A stretch of DNA of 5,281 nucleotides from an uncultured Clostridia bacterium (GTDB lineage Bacteria; Bacillota; Clostridia; Oscillospirales; CAG-272). The stretch spans positions 1 to 5,281 of the forward strand of contig CAJGCF010000084.1 of NCBI GenBank assembly GCA_904501865.1, written 5' to 3'. Each line of letters opens with the position of its first letter. The first letter of the stretch is position 1. Made by a program: the position numbers and the translations under genes. Below the pieces are notes generated by a model. That model was not told the DNA's origin, ran no database searches, and saw nothing but the letters and a program-made list of their open reading frames with translations. Of the stretch, positions 1 to 4,928 are shown one piece after another.

Positions 1-302
1 AACAGGCAGGTCCTGTGCTCCTTGAGCCCGTGGGCGATCTTGACGTAACCGTTCCCGAGTACATGGTCGGTGACGTTATGGGTGACCTCAACAAGCGCCG
101 TGCGGCAGTTATGGGTATGGACGCGTGCGAGGACAAGGAGGGCTACACTACCGTTCACGCATCTGCTCCCAAGGCAGAGCTTGCGGATTATCCGACAGTT
201 CTCCGTGCTATGACACAGGGCCGCGGATTCTTCGAGTACAACGTAACAGGATACGACACAGTTCCCCAGAACGTTGCAGCCAAGGTAACCGAAAAGAAAT
301 AA
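1..302 (+). CDS. EF-G family translation GTPase, C-terminal fragment (5' end outside window)
   Basis: Only the last 99 codons are present; the reading frame is already open at base 3 and ends with TAA at 300-302. The translated text matches the end of domain IV and domain V of elongation factor G: a PVLLEP segment, then VGDVMGDLNKRR, and the late signature LRAMTQGRGFFEY followed by VPQNVAAKV. These domains carry the part of EF-G that reaches the decoding centre during translocation. The GTPase domain is outside the window, so it cannot be decided whether this is the main EF-G (fusA) or the EF-G-like paralogue common in Clostridia. The wording 'LLEPVGDLDVTVPEYMVGDVMG' split around these motifs leans slightly to the paralogue (inference). 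No ribosomal-protein or tuf gene follows, which also argues against the classical str operon. Family call is firm; subtype is uncertain. Confidence 0.9.
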   Translation, partial: QAGPVLLEPVGDLDVTVPEYMVGDVMGDLNKRRAAVMGMDACEDKEGYTTVHASAPKAELADYPTVLRAMTQGRGFFEYNVTGYDTVPQNVAAKVTEKK

Positions 303-344
303 TATCCAATTTTATACTAGGGGCTGTTTCATTTAGCGCAGAAC

Positions 345-458
345 AAAAGCCACTTTTATGAGCCTAGACAAAAAACAACTTAAAAATATAGTTTTTGTCT
401 TTCAAATGTAGAAATCCGCCGAAAAAATCGGCGGATTTCTACATTTTATGTGGCTTTT
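345..458. repeat. Nested palindromic element (possible three-way junction / MITE-like repeat)
   Basis: Three inverted repeats are nested. An outer pair AAAAGCCAC (345-353) / GTGGCTTTT (450-458) encloses two hairpins: AGACAAAAA (366-374) / TTTTTGTCT (392-400), and a perfect 19-bp stem (404-422 / 428-446) with an AAAAA loop. This would fold as a three-way junction in RNA or a cruciform in DNA. No protein is encoded. The block resembles the small noncoding repeats that are dispersed in gut Clostridia genomes, but that is inference and needs a genome-wide search. Further right, 479-496 forms a small separate hairpin (GGCGTA / TACGCC). Confidence 0.55.
404..447. terminator. Probable terminator hairpin after the EF-G gene
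   Basis: A perfect 19-bp stem (404-422 with 428-446, core CCGCCGA/TCGGCGG) closes an A5 loop and is followed by TTTT at 444-447, partly inside the stem, with a second T run at 455-459. It lies about 100 bases after the EF-G stop. The stem is far longer than needed and the T tract is short, so termination may be secondary to the larger palindromic element in which it sits. It is symmetrical enough to act in both directions, although no gene opposes it. Confidence 0.55.
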
Positions 459-562
459 TAGTCGTGTTTTGGCTCTCCGGCGTACCCTTATACGCCTACG
501 AGAATCAAACCCCGCCTTCTGCATCTAAATGACTCTGCTCCTTTTTTTCGCAAAAAATTATT

Positions 563-582
563 TTCGACACGCCGCTTCGACA
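563..582 (+). promoter_or_regulatory. Two Spo0A boxes upstream of the spoIIA operon
   Basis: TTCGACA occurs exactly at 563-569 and again at 576-582, 13 bp apart start to start. Its complement TGTCGAA is the Spo0A box known from Bacillus and Clostridium. Both copies have the same orientation and lie 70-90 bases before the spoIIAA start, immediately beside the promoter elements. Spo0A~P activation of spoIIA is established in B. subtilis, so the match of site and target is strong. No other exact copy was found in the window. Confidence 0.8.
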
Positions 583-609
583 TTTTTTTCAAAAGTATTA
601 TGGTAAAAT
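577..609 (+). promoter_or_regulatory. Promoter of the spoIIA operon
   Basis: The -10 region is TGGTAAAAT (601-609), an extended -10 of TGn-TAAAAT. The -35-like TCGACA (577-582, five of six to TTGACA) overlaps the second Spo0A box and stands 21 bp from TAAAAT, wider than the usual 17. That spacing resembles the Spo0A-activated sigma-A promoter spoIIG of B. subtilis. A second reading pairs TCGACA with TATGGT (599-604) at 16 bp. GGTAAAATTG (602-611) also fits the sigma-F/G -10 pattern, with no good -35. No clear sigma-H promoter, the form used for spoIIA in B. subtilis, was seen. Confidence 0.55.
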
Positions 610-654
610 TGATAAAAAGCCCGACATCCAGGGGCAAAAGCAAGAAAGGAAATT

Positions 655-1161
655 ATGACAATGTGTGCGGCAAGAGACAAAAAGCCGGGATTTGACAGCG
701 AATTCACGGGCAGCTCGTTGAAGATAAAACTCAGAGGAGAGATAGATCATCACAGTGCTGTCGCGATACGCTCATCCATTGACGATATGATAAAGAGCAA
801 GCACCCTTCCGTGCTCGTGGTAGATATGTCCGCCGTAGACTTTATGGACAGCTCGGGGCTCGGACTCATTATGGGCAGATACGCTGTAATGAAGGAGATT
901 GGGGGCGAGCTTGTAGTCTGTGATCCAAGTCCCCGCACTGAAAAAATAATGAGTCTGGCAGGAATGGAGAGAATAGTCAAGATAAAGCACACCTCTCCCG
1001 CGCAAAAGGGTAGCCAGACGGCGCGGACGGTGACACATACTCAAAGGGCATCTGCGACTATGTCCACGGCACCATCCGATTCCAACAAGCGCGAGCAAAG
1101 CAAAAAAAGCTCGGGAGGAAGAACAGTAAAAAGGAATGACACAAAAAGGGGTGATTTTTGA
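655..1161 (+). CDS. spoIIAA: Anti-sigma-F factor antagonist SpoIIAA with a C-terminal extension
   Basis: First gene of the sporulation operon. SpoIIAA is a cytoplasmic STAS-domain protein that, when dephosphorylated by SpoIIE in the forespore, binds SpoIIAB and frees sigma-F. Residues about 20-112 form the STAS domain: GEIDHH (28-33), then DFMDSSGLGLIMGRY (62-76) and GGELVVC (83-89), nearly as in B. subtilis. By alignment Ser66, the first Ser of DSSGLG, is the residue phosphorylated by SpoIIAB. The family is usually about 110-120 residues; this one is 168. The extra tail (about 113-168) is rich in Ser, Thr, Lys and Arg, has no recognisable fold, and looks disordered. The ATG at 655 is chosen because AAAGGA (645-650) lies 4 bases before it; the ATG at 661 is a weaker alternative. 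The stop overlaps the spoIIAB start. Confidence 0.95.
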   Translation: MTMCAARDKKPGFDSEFTGSSLKIKLRGEIDHHSAVAIRSSIDDMIKSKHPSVLVVDMSAVDFMDSSGLGLIMGRYAVMKEIGGELVVCDPSPRTEKIMSLAGMERIVKIKHTSPAQKGSQTARTVTHTQRASATMSTAPSDSNKREQSKKSSGGRTVKRNDTKRGDF

Positions 1162-1622
1162 TGGGAAAAAGTAGATTTCAAGGTGCTGTGATAAACAAAA
1201 TGCAATTAAAGCTGCCCGCGCTCTCGGCAAACGAGGGAATGGCTCGTGCGGCGGTGTCCGCCTTCTGCTCCCAGCTTGATCCCACCGCGGTCGAGCTTGC
1301 AGACGTAAAGTGCGCGGTGTCCGAGGCGGTGACCAACTGCATAGTCCACGCTTACCGCCACACCGAAGGAATAATATACATAACCGTGTCCTTGCTTGAG
1401 GGCAGGATAGCAAAAATCGAAATAAAAGACCGCGGATGCGGCATAGAGGATGTCAAGCAGGCGCGTATGCCGCTATTTACCACAGATGCTGCGAGTGAGC
1501 GTAGTGGAATGGGCTTTACCGTTATGGAAAGCTTCACCGACCGCGTCAGCGTCACCTCAAAAGTAGGAAAGGGAACTAAAATAACCATGTACAAGGTTTT
1601 CTCAAATCGCAACGATACATAG
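1161..1622 (+). CDS. spoIIAB: Anti-sigma-F factor SpoIIAB (serine kinase)
   Basis: SpoIIAB binds and inhibits sigma-F and phosphorylates SpoIIAA; it belongs to the GHKL ATPase/kinase fold. With the start at ATG 1161 the protein is 153 residues. Visible motifs are the N box SEAVTN (54-59), the G1 box DRGCGI (90-95), PLFTT (104-108) and the G2 box RSGMGF (114-119); the segment LSANEGMAR (21-29) matches the conserved N-terminal helix. The ATG overlaps the spoIIAA stop (TGATG), which implies translational coupling, and AAGGGGTGA (1145-1153) provides the ribosome binding site. The B. subtilis protein begins near the internal GTG at 1188, so about nine extra N-terminal residues may be real or the start may be later; the GTG has no well-spaced ribosome binding site. 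A TTG at 1158 is also possible but less likely. All catalytic motifs are intact. Confidence 0.96.
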   Translation: MGKSRFQGAVINKMQLKLPALSANEGMARAAVSAFCSQLDPTAVELADVKCAVSEAVTNCIVHAYRHTEGIIYITVSLLEGRIAKIEIKDRGCGIEDVKQARMPLFTTDAASERSGMGFTVMESFTDRVSVTSKVGKGTKITMYKVFSNRNDT

Positions 1623-1658
1623 TCGGCGTATCCGACGAGCTAAAGCGAGGAGACTTGT

Positions 1659-2432
1659 ATGGAAACCAAAGAGCAAAATCAAAAGATCGGCACCCCCGAC
1701 GTCCGAGATGAAAGATATGCCAGAAACAGAGATCTGATATTACTTGCGCAGGGTGGAGACGAGGGCGCGACAGAAAAGCTGATAGTTGAAAACACGGCAC
1801 TTGTCAAGAGCATAGCTCTCAAATTTCGTGACAGAGGAACCGAGTTCGAGGACCTTATGCAGATAGGAATGATAGGTATGCTCAAGGCAATAAGCAGCTT
1901 TGATATGAGCCGTGGCACAGCCTTTTCGACCTATGCCGTACCCCTTATTGTAGGAGAGATACGCCGACATCTGCGCGACGATGGTCTTATAAGGGTAAGT
2001 AGAGGCTATAAAAGAACAGGTATTACTATAATGCGCGAAAAAAACCGCATTATGACCGAGGAGGGACGGGAAGCAAGCATATCCGAGCTTGCCTCGCTTG
2101 CGGGCGTAAGCGTTGAGGAGGCGGCGATAGCTATCGACGCAGTCTCCCCCATAACCTCTTTGTCTGATAACGTTTACGGAGAGGACTCAAAGACATACGA
2201 TTCCATAATCCCCGACAGAGAATCGGCGGACGAGCTTGAAAACCTCAACGACAAGATCTCTCTCGGACAAGCCATAGGAAAAATGCCGCCCGAGTGGAGA
2301 AAAATAGTTCTTTTGCGTTACTACCGAGATATGACACAGCAAGAGGTGGCAAACATTATGGGCTTGTCGCAGGTCAAGGTGTCGCGCGAGGAGAAAAAGA
2401 TAATGTCCTTTCTGCGCGGAGAGTTAGCATAG
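1659..2432 (+). CDS. sigF: Forespore RNA polymerase sigma factor sigma-F
   Basis: Third gene of the operon, 257 residues, close to the usual 250-255. Sigma-F directs RNA polymerase to the first forespore genes after asymmetric division. Region 2 is clear: DLMQIGMIGMLKAISSFD (65-82), FSTYAVPLIVGEIRRHLRDDG (split here at 89-98 and 99-109), and RVSR (112-115). Region 3 follows (about 116-190), and region 4 carries a helix-turn-helix TQQEVANIMGLSQVKVSREEKK (two parts, 226-235 and 236-247). The family also includes sigma-G and sigma-B; the position directly after spoIIAA and spoIIAB identifies this one as sigma-F. The gap from spoIIAB is 36 bases and holds a 5-bp hairpin (1622-1636, GTCGG/CCGAC). 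GAGGAGA (1647-1653) lies 5 bases before the ATG. In many Clostridia spoVA genes follow nearby; here an orphan small gene follows. Confidence 0.96.
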   Translation: METKEQNQKIGTPDVRDERYARNRDLILLAQGGDEGATEKLIVENTALVKSIALKFRDRGTEFEDLMQIGMIGMLKAISSFDMSRGTAFSTYAVPLIVGEIRRHLRDDGLIRVSRGYKRTGITIMREKNRIMTEEGREASISELASLAGVSVEEAAIAIDAVSPITSLSDNVYGEDSKTYDSIIPDRESADELENLNDKISLGQAIGKMPPEWRKIVLLRYYRDMTQQEVANIMGLSQVKVSREEKKIMSFLRGELA

Positions 2433-2508
2433 GGAGGGGGAGATATGGAGGGAAAGGAGGGACTTTCTTGGAAGATTGCCCCTCCTTACCTTGCGCCCCT
2501 CTCCACTT
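2433..2508 (+). terminator. Weak candidate terminator or attenuator after sigF
   Basis: A purine-rich stretch right after the sigF stop can pair with a pyrimidine-rich one: GGAGGGGG (2433-2440) with CCCC/CTCC (2496-2504, one bulged T), and AAGGAGGG (2454-2461) with CCCTCCTT (2480-2487). The large internal loops and the run of A before T (2512-2535) make this an imperfect terminator. It may instead be a partial block that lets some transcripts continue into the next small gene. Confidence 0.35.
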
Positions 2509-2523
2509 TCCGAAAAAATTTTA

Positions 2524-2552
2524 AAATATTTTTAAGCAAACAGGGAAGAATA
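2524..2552 (+). promoter_or_regulatory. Possible sigma-F/sigma-G-type promoter of the small gene
   Basis: GGGAAGAATA (2543-2552) fits every fixed position of the known forespore -10 pattern GGnnAnAHTR. Fourteen bases upstream, AAATA (2524-2528) matches three of five positions of the GYATA -35. The predicted transcript start, near 2559, is about 25 bases before the ATG, with a ribosome binding site between. The surrounding DNA is AT-rich, so chance matches are possible, and a sigma-A promoter around 2562 (TATTAT) cannot be ruled out. Confidence 0.4.
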
Positions 2553-2584
2553 ATTATAAGCTATTATTTTTTGGAGGTTTCGTT

Positions 2585-2818
2585 ATGGCAGAAAAATATA
2601 AAAAATCACAAAAAAGACCCGAAAGGAGCTTTGACTATGGCACACATCCGGGCGCATACACGACGGATTACGACATGAACAATGAATTGCTTGATACTGT
2701 TGACTGCACCGACGATATTTTCAAGGACAACGTCAAACAGCCCAAAAAATGGGCAAATCCTGCAAGTCCTCCCGCGCCCGACCCCGCTGTGCCTAACCGA
2801 GCGCATACAGCGCTGTAA
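2585..2818 (+). CDS. Small hypothetical protein downstream of sigF, family not recognised
   Basis: The 77-residue protein is not one I recognise. It is supported as a gene by GGAGG (2573-2577) at 7 bases before the ATG, by its own possible promoter, and by a strong terminator 8 bases after the TAA (2816-2818). It has a basic, Lys-rich N-terminus (residues 4-13), an aromatic segment FDYGTHPGAYTTDYD (16-30), an acidic middle, and a proline-rich end (PASPPAPDPAVP, about 59-70). There is no signal peptide, membrane segment or known motif, and only one cysteine (residue 41). It looks largely disordered. The position after sigF and the forespore-type -10 element suggest, but do not show, a role in the developing spore. 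A shadow open reading frame in another frame overlaps 2445-2678 but starts inside the purine-rich region and has weaker support. Confidence 0.7.
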   Translation: MAEKYKKSQKRPERSFDYGTHPGAYTTDYDMNNELLDTVDCTDDIFKDNVKQPKKWANPASPPAPDPAVPNRAHTAL

Positions 2819-2825
2819 AAAATCA

Positions 2826-2861
2826 GCGGTCTGTTCACACAGACCGCCTTTTTCTTTTTTT
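2826..2861. terminator. Bidirectional rho-independent terminator between the small gene and tyrS
   Basis: GCGGTCTGT (2826-2834) pairs perfectly with ACAGACCGC (2839-2847) around a TCAC loop. On the + strand it is followed by CTTTTTCTTTTTTT (2848-2861); on the - strand it is followed by a T run from the AAAAAA at 2817-2822. It therefore ends both the small gene and the convergent tyrS transcript. Confidence 0.93.
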
Positions 2862-2866
2862 AATTA

Positions 2867-4090
2867 TCAGCCAAAAATAACCTTCATATACGTTTTCTTG
2901 CCCTTGCGGATAAGCTTTCCGTCCTTAAGGTCATCCTTTGTGAAGAAGGTCTTTATATCGGCTACCTTCTCACCGTCAACAGAAACACCGCCCTGCTGTA
3001 CTGCCTGACGCGCCTCGGATTTAGACTTGCACAGACCGCTTCTGACAAGCATTGTAAGAATGTCCGTCTTGCCCTCCATGTAAAAGTCCTCGTCACACAT
3101 CTCTGCGGTGGGGGCATCTGCCTCTCCACCCGCGCCAAAGAGCGCCTTTGCCTGCGCCTGTGCCTTGTTGGCCTCGTCATCACCGTGAACAAGCTTTGTA
3201 AGCTCATAAGCGAGTATCTCCTTTGCGGTGTTGAGCTGTGAGCCCTCCCAAGAGTCCATCTCATTTATCTGCTCAAGGGGCAGGAAGGTCAACATTCTTA
3301 TGCACTTGAGAACGTCAGCATCGCCAACGTTTCTCCAATACTGGTAGAAGTCGTAGGGAGTAGTCTTTGCAGGATCAAGCCACACAGCACCCGAGGCGGT
3401 CTTACCCATTTTCTTGCCCTCGGAGTTGAGCAGAAGGGTAATAGTCATAGCGTGGGCGTCCTTGCCAAGCTTGCGGCGAATGAGTTCTGTTCCACCAAGC
3501 ATATTAGACCACTGGTCATCACCGCCAAACTGCATATTACAGCCGTATTCCTTGAACAGATGATAGAAGTCGTAGGACTGCATGATCATGTAATTGAACT
3601 CAAGGAAGGAAAGTCCCTTTTCCATTCTCTGCTTGTAGCACTCTGCCGTCAACATTCTGTTGACAGAGAAGCACGCTCCGACCTCGCGGAGGACCTCAAC
3701 GTAATTCAGACCAAGCAACCAATCCGCGTTATTGACCATAATAGCCTTACCCTCACCAAAGTCAATGAATCTCTCCATCTGACGCTTGAAGCAGTCGCAG
3801 TTATGCTGAATGGTCTCGGTAGTCATCATCTGACGCATATCGGTTCTGCCCGAGGGGTCGCCGACCATAGCAGTTCCACCACCGATAAGCACAACCGGCT
3901 TGTTTCCCGCCATCTGCAATCTTTTCATAAGGCAAAGCGCCATAAAGTGACCTACGTGCAAGGAATCTGCCGTGGGGTCAAATCCGATATAAAACGTCGC
4001 CTTACCCTCATTGATAAGGTTTTTGATCTCCTCCTCGTTGGTGACCTGAGCTATCAGGCCTCTGGCAACGAGCTCTTCATAAATCTTCAT
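2867..4090 (-). CDS. tyrS: Tyrosyl-tRNA synthetase
   Basis: The enzyme charges tRNA-Tyr with tyrosine using ATP in the cytoplasm. It is a class I synthetase, 407 residues, normal for bacterial TyrRS. Visible motifs are the HIGH variant HVGH (45-48) after FYIGFDPTADSL, GDPSGR (77-82), the tyrosine/tRNA-binding YMIMQSYDF (167-175), QFGGDDQWSN (187-196), and the KMSKS variant KMGKT (227-231). A C-terminal S4 RNA-binding domain lies at about 343-385. The ATG at 4090 is chosen because AAAGGA (complement of 4095-4100) is 4 bases upstream and the protein then starts MKIYEEL as in the family; the open frame continues to 4219 but that part is T-box leader. Expression is controlled by the T-box upstream. 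All catalytic motifs are intact. Confidence 0.97.
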   Translation of the reverse strand: MKIYEELVARGLIAQVTNEEEIKNLINEGKATFYIGFDPTADSLHVGHFMALCLMKRLQMAGNKPVVLIGGGTAMVGDPSGRTDMRQMMTTETIQHNCDCFKRQMERFIDFGEGKAIMVNNADWLLGLNYVEVLREVGACFSVNRMLTAECYKQRMEKGLSFLEFNYMIMQSYDFYHLFKEYGCNMQFGGDDQWSNMLGGTELIRRKLGKDAHAMTITLLLNSEGKKMGKTASGAVWLDPAKTTPYDFYQYWRNVGDADVLKCIRMLTFLPLEQINEMDSWEGSQLNTAKEILAYELTKLVHGDDEANKAQAQAKALFGAGGEADAPTAEMCDEDFYMEGKTDILTMLVRSGLCKSKSEARQAVQQGGVSVDGEKVADIKTFFTKDDLKDGKLIRKGKKTYMKVIFG

Positions 4091-4156
4091 AATTTCCTTT
4101 CTACGCCTCACGGAGAAGCGTTCCCTCAAATCCGAGGGTACATTCCTAAAATTTAA

Positions 4157-4192
4157 AACGAAAATAAAAATAGCCCTTGCATAACTGCAAGG
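4157..4192 (-). terminator. T-box terminator of the tyrS leader
   Basis: CCTTGCA / TGCAAGG (4175-4192, loop of four) followed on the - strand by CTATTTTTATTTT. This is the conditional terminator that forms when tRNA-Tyr is charged. Two further small hairpins lie between it and the tyrS ribosome binding site: CCCTC/GAGGG (4123-4138) and ACGC/GCGT (4103-4121). Confidence 0.9.
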
Positions 4193-4424
4193 ACGACGGC
4201 TGACGCCACGTGTTACCACCTTGATTTACCCAACAGTCACCCGCAGGGCCTCACAAGCTCATAAAAGCCTTTTGATATAACGGTCAAACCCGCCGCAGCC
4301 TACTGTATATTATTATTTCGGTGCGGAACTCGCAAACGTATTCGGAAACGGCGTACCGCGCCTCTCATCACCCGGCAGCTTTCTGTATGTCGTGTCGTTT
4401 CTTACTTCTTTTGGTCTCAGTATT
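4157..4424 (-). ncRNA. Tyrosine T-box leader (riboswitch) of tyrS
   Basis: This 5' leader senses uncharged tRNA-Tyr. The conserved T-box element is AAGGTGGTAACACG (complement of 4209-4222). Its AAGG can pair with CCTT of the following terminator stem to form the antiterminator, with a GGC-GTCA-GCC hairpin in between. The specifier is read as UAC (Tyr) at 4307-4305, followed by AGTAGG as in many T-box specifier loops; the Stem I base can form from CTGCCG and CGGCGG. The gene that follows is tyrS, so codon and target agree. Stem I details above the specifier were not fully folded. The 5' end is placed about 7 bases after the -10 box. Confidence 0.92.
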
Positions 4425-4430
4425 TATTTG

Positions 4431-4459
4431 ATTATAACACAATTTTCCCCTCTTGTCAA
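4431..4459 (-). promoter_or_regulatory. Consensus sigma-A promoter of the tyrS T-box transcript
   Basis: On the - strand TTGACA (4459-4454) and TATAAT (4436-4431) are both perfect and are separated by exactly 17 bases. The predicted start is near 4424. A fully consensus promoter fits a gene whose control is exercised by transcript attenuation rather than at initiation. Confidence 0.95.
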
Positions 4460-4480
4460 CAGCTTTTTTCACATTAGTCA

Positions 4481-4510
4481 AAAGAGCGGAGAAGGCAAAG
4501 CCTTCCCCGC
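4481..4510 (-). terminator. Terminator hairpin of the - strand small RNA, ahead of the tyrS promoter
   Basis: On the - strand an 11-bp stem (4486-4496 with 4500-4510, one G-T pair) closes a TTT loop and is followed by TCTTTT (4485-4480). Read on the + strand the stem has an A-C mismatch and no T tract, which favours the - strand. The run of T is short. It lies 26 bases upstream of the tyrS -35 box and so would insulate the tyrS promoter from upstream transcription. Confidence 0.65.
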
Positions 4511-4680
4511 ATTACATATCACGCTAAAGCGAGAGGATGGACACGGCATCTGCGCCAACGCATCACAACTGCCTTGCGCGCGAAACTTGAGAAAAGGTAT
4601 CTCATAAGACTCCCATCCGCCGTCATATTTCTGTTTCCGACGGCTCAACAATGTCCTATTTCGCTTGATTTGGGTTAAAA
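4481..4680 (-). ncRNA. Candidate structured small RNA, about 200 nt, of unknown family
   Basis: Between a plausible promoter (4687-4714) and a hairpin terminator (4486-4510) lies sequence with no convincing gene. It can fold with a closing helix AAGCGA/TCGCTT (4661-4666 with 4527-4532) continued by GGACA/TGTCC (4652-4656 with 4539-4543). Inside are hairpins GCCGTC/GACGGC (4619-4624 with 4639-4644), TGAGA/TCTCA (4588-4592 with 4600-4604) and TGCG/CGCA (4551-4562) extended by GGCA/TGCC (4545-4548 with 4570-4573). An alternative helix, GGATGG/CCATCC (4535-4540 with 4613-4618), would exclude part of the closing helix. Size and closing stem recall 6S RNA, but I could not match its conserved bubble, and the SRP tetraloop motif is absent. 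Coordinates are approximate. Confidence 0.5.
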
Positions 4681-4686
4681 GAAGAA

Positions 4687-4714
4687 ATTAAAATACAATT
4701 TAAGAAAATGTCAA
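4687..4714 (-). promoter_or_regulatory. Candidate promoter of the - strand small RNA
   Basis: On the - strand TTGACA (4714-4709) is exact and TTTAAT (4692-4687) matches five of six of TATAAT, with 16 bases between. Predicted start is near 4680. The AT-rich context lowers the weight of the -10 match. Confidence 0.55.
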
Positions 4715-4860
4715 GAGGTCTGTAAATATTGTGCGCGCATCTATGCAATTTATTACATCACCTTCTGTGTAAATTATGTAATGTTTATCAATATATGGAA
4801 ATAAAGCCGTATCTTGCGTAAAAATTGTAATATCCTTCCTTTATTTACAGATATTGTGGA
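4715..4860. other. AT-rich divergent intergenic region with inverted repeats
   Basis: No gene is visible. ATTACAT (4752-4758) and ATGTAAT (4776-4782) form a 7-bp inverted repeat with a 17-base gap. TCTGTAAAT (4719-4727) and ATTTACAGA (4843-4851) form a 9-bp inverted repeat 115 bases apart. These flank the space between the small-RNA promoter and the promoter of the secreted-protein gene and could be operator sites; AT-rich chance matches are also possible. Confidence 0.3.
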
Positions 4861-4890
4861 TTGAAAGAAAAGGCTTCCTTATGGTATAAT
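4861..4890 (+). promoter_or_regulatory. Promoter of the secreted-protein gene
   Basis: TTGAAA (4861-4866) is five of six to the -35 consensus, and TATAAT (4885-4890) is a perfect -10 preceded by TGG, an extended -10. The spacer is 18 bases. The start would lie near 4897, leaving a leader of about 32 bases with AAAGGAGAT (4914-4922). Confidence 0.85.
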
Positions 4891-4928
4891 AGATTTAGCC
4901 AAACGAGTCAAAGAAAGGAGATAACAAT

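Noticed and set aside
478..520. tRNA-like stretch on the - strand (GGTTTGATTC resembling a T loop)
   Set aside because: No 5-bp T stem, no acceptor stem and no anticodon arm can be formed.
772..1413. Long - strand open frame opposite spoIIAA and spoIIAB
   Set aside because: It runs across two certain genes, has no family-like sequence, and reads like a complement shadow.
2294..2524. 76-codon + strand frame overlapping the end of sigF
   Set aside because: Out-of-frame shadow of sigF region 4 running into the purine-rich gap.
3452..4156. Long + strand open frame opposite tyrS
   Set aside because: Antisense shadow of TyrS; no ribosome binding site or recognisable domain.
4091..4219. Upstream extension of the TyrS reading frame to 4219
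   Set aside because: This DNA is the T-box terminator and leader; the ATG at 4090 has the ribosome binding site and the family N-terminus.
4519..4605. 28-codon - strand frame starting MRYLFSSF with GGGAG just upstream
   Set aside because: Very short, Arg-rich and inside the foldable region. A leader peptide is possible, but nothing beyond the weak ribosome binding site supports it.
4392..4607. 71-codon + strand open frame
   Set aside because: It overlaps the tyrS promoter, the terminator and the small RNA candidate, and lacks a ribosome binding site.
4481..4680. Assignment of the small RNA candidate to 6S or SRP RNA
   Set aside because: The size suits 6S, but its conserved central bubble could not be matched. 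The SRP GGAAG-type tetraloop motif is absent. Left as unknown family.
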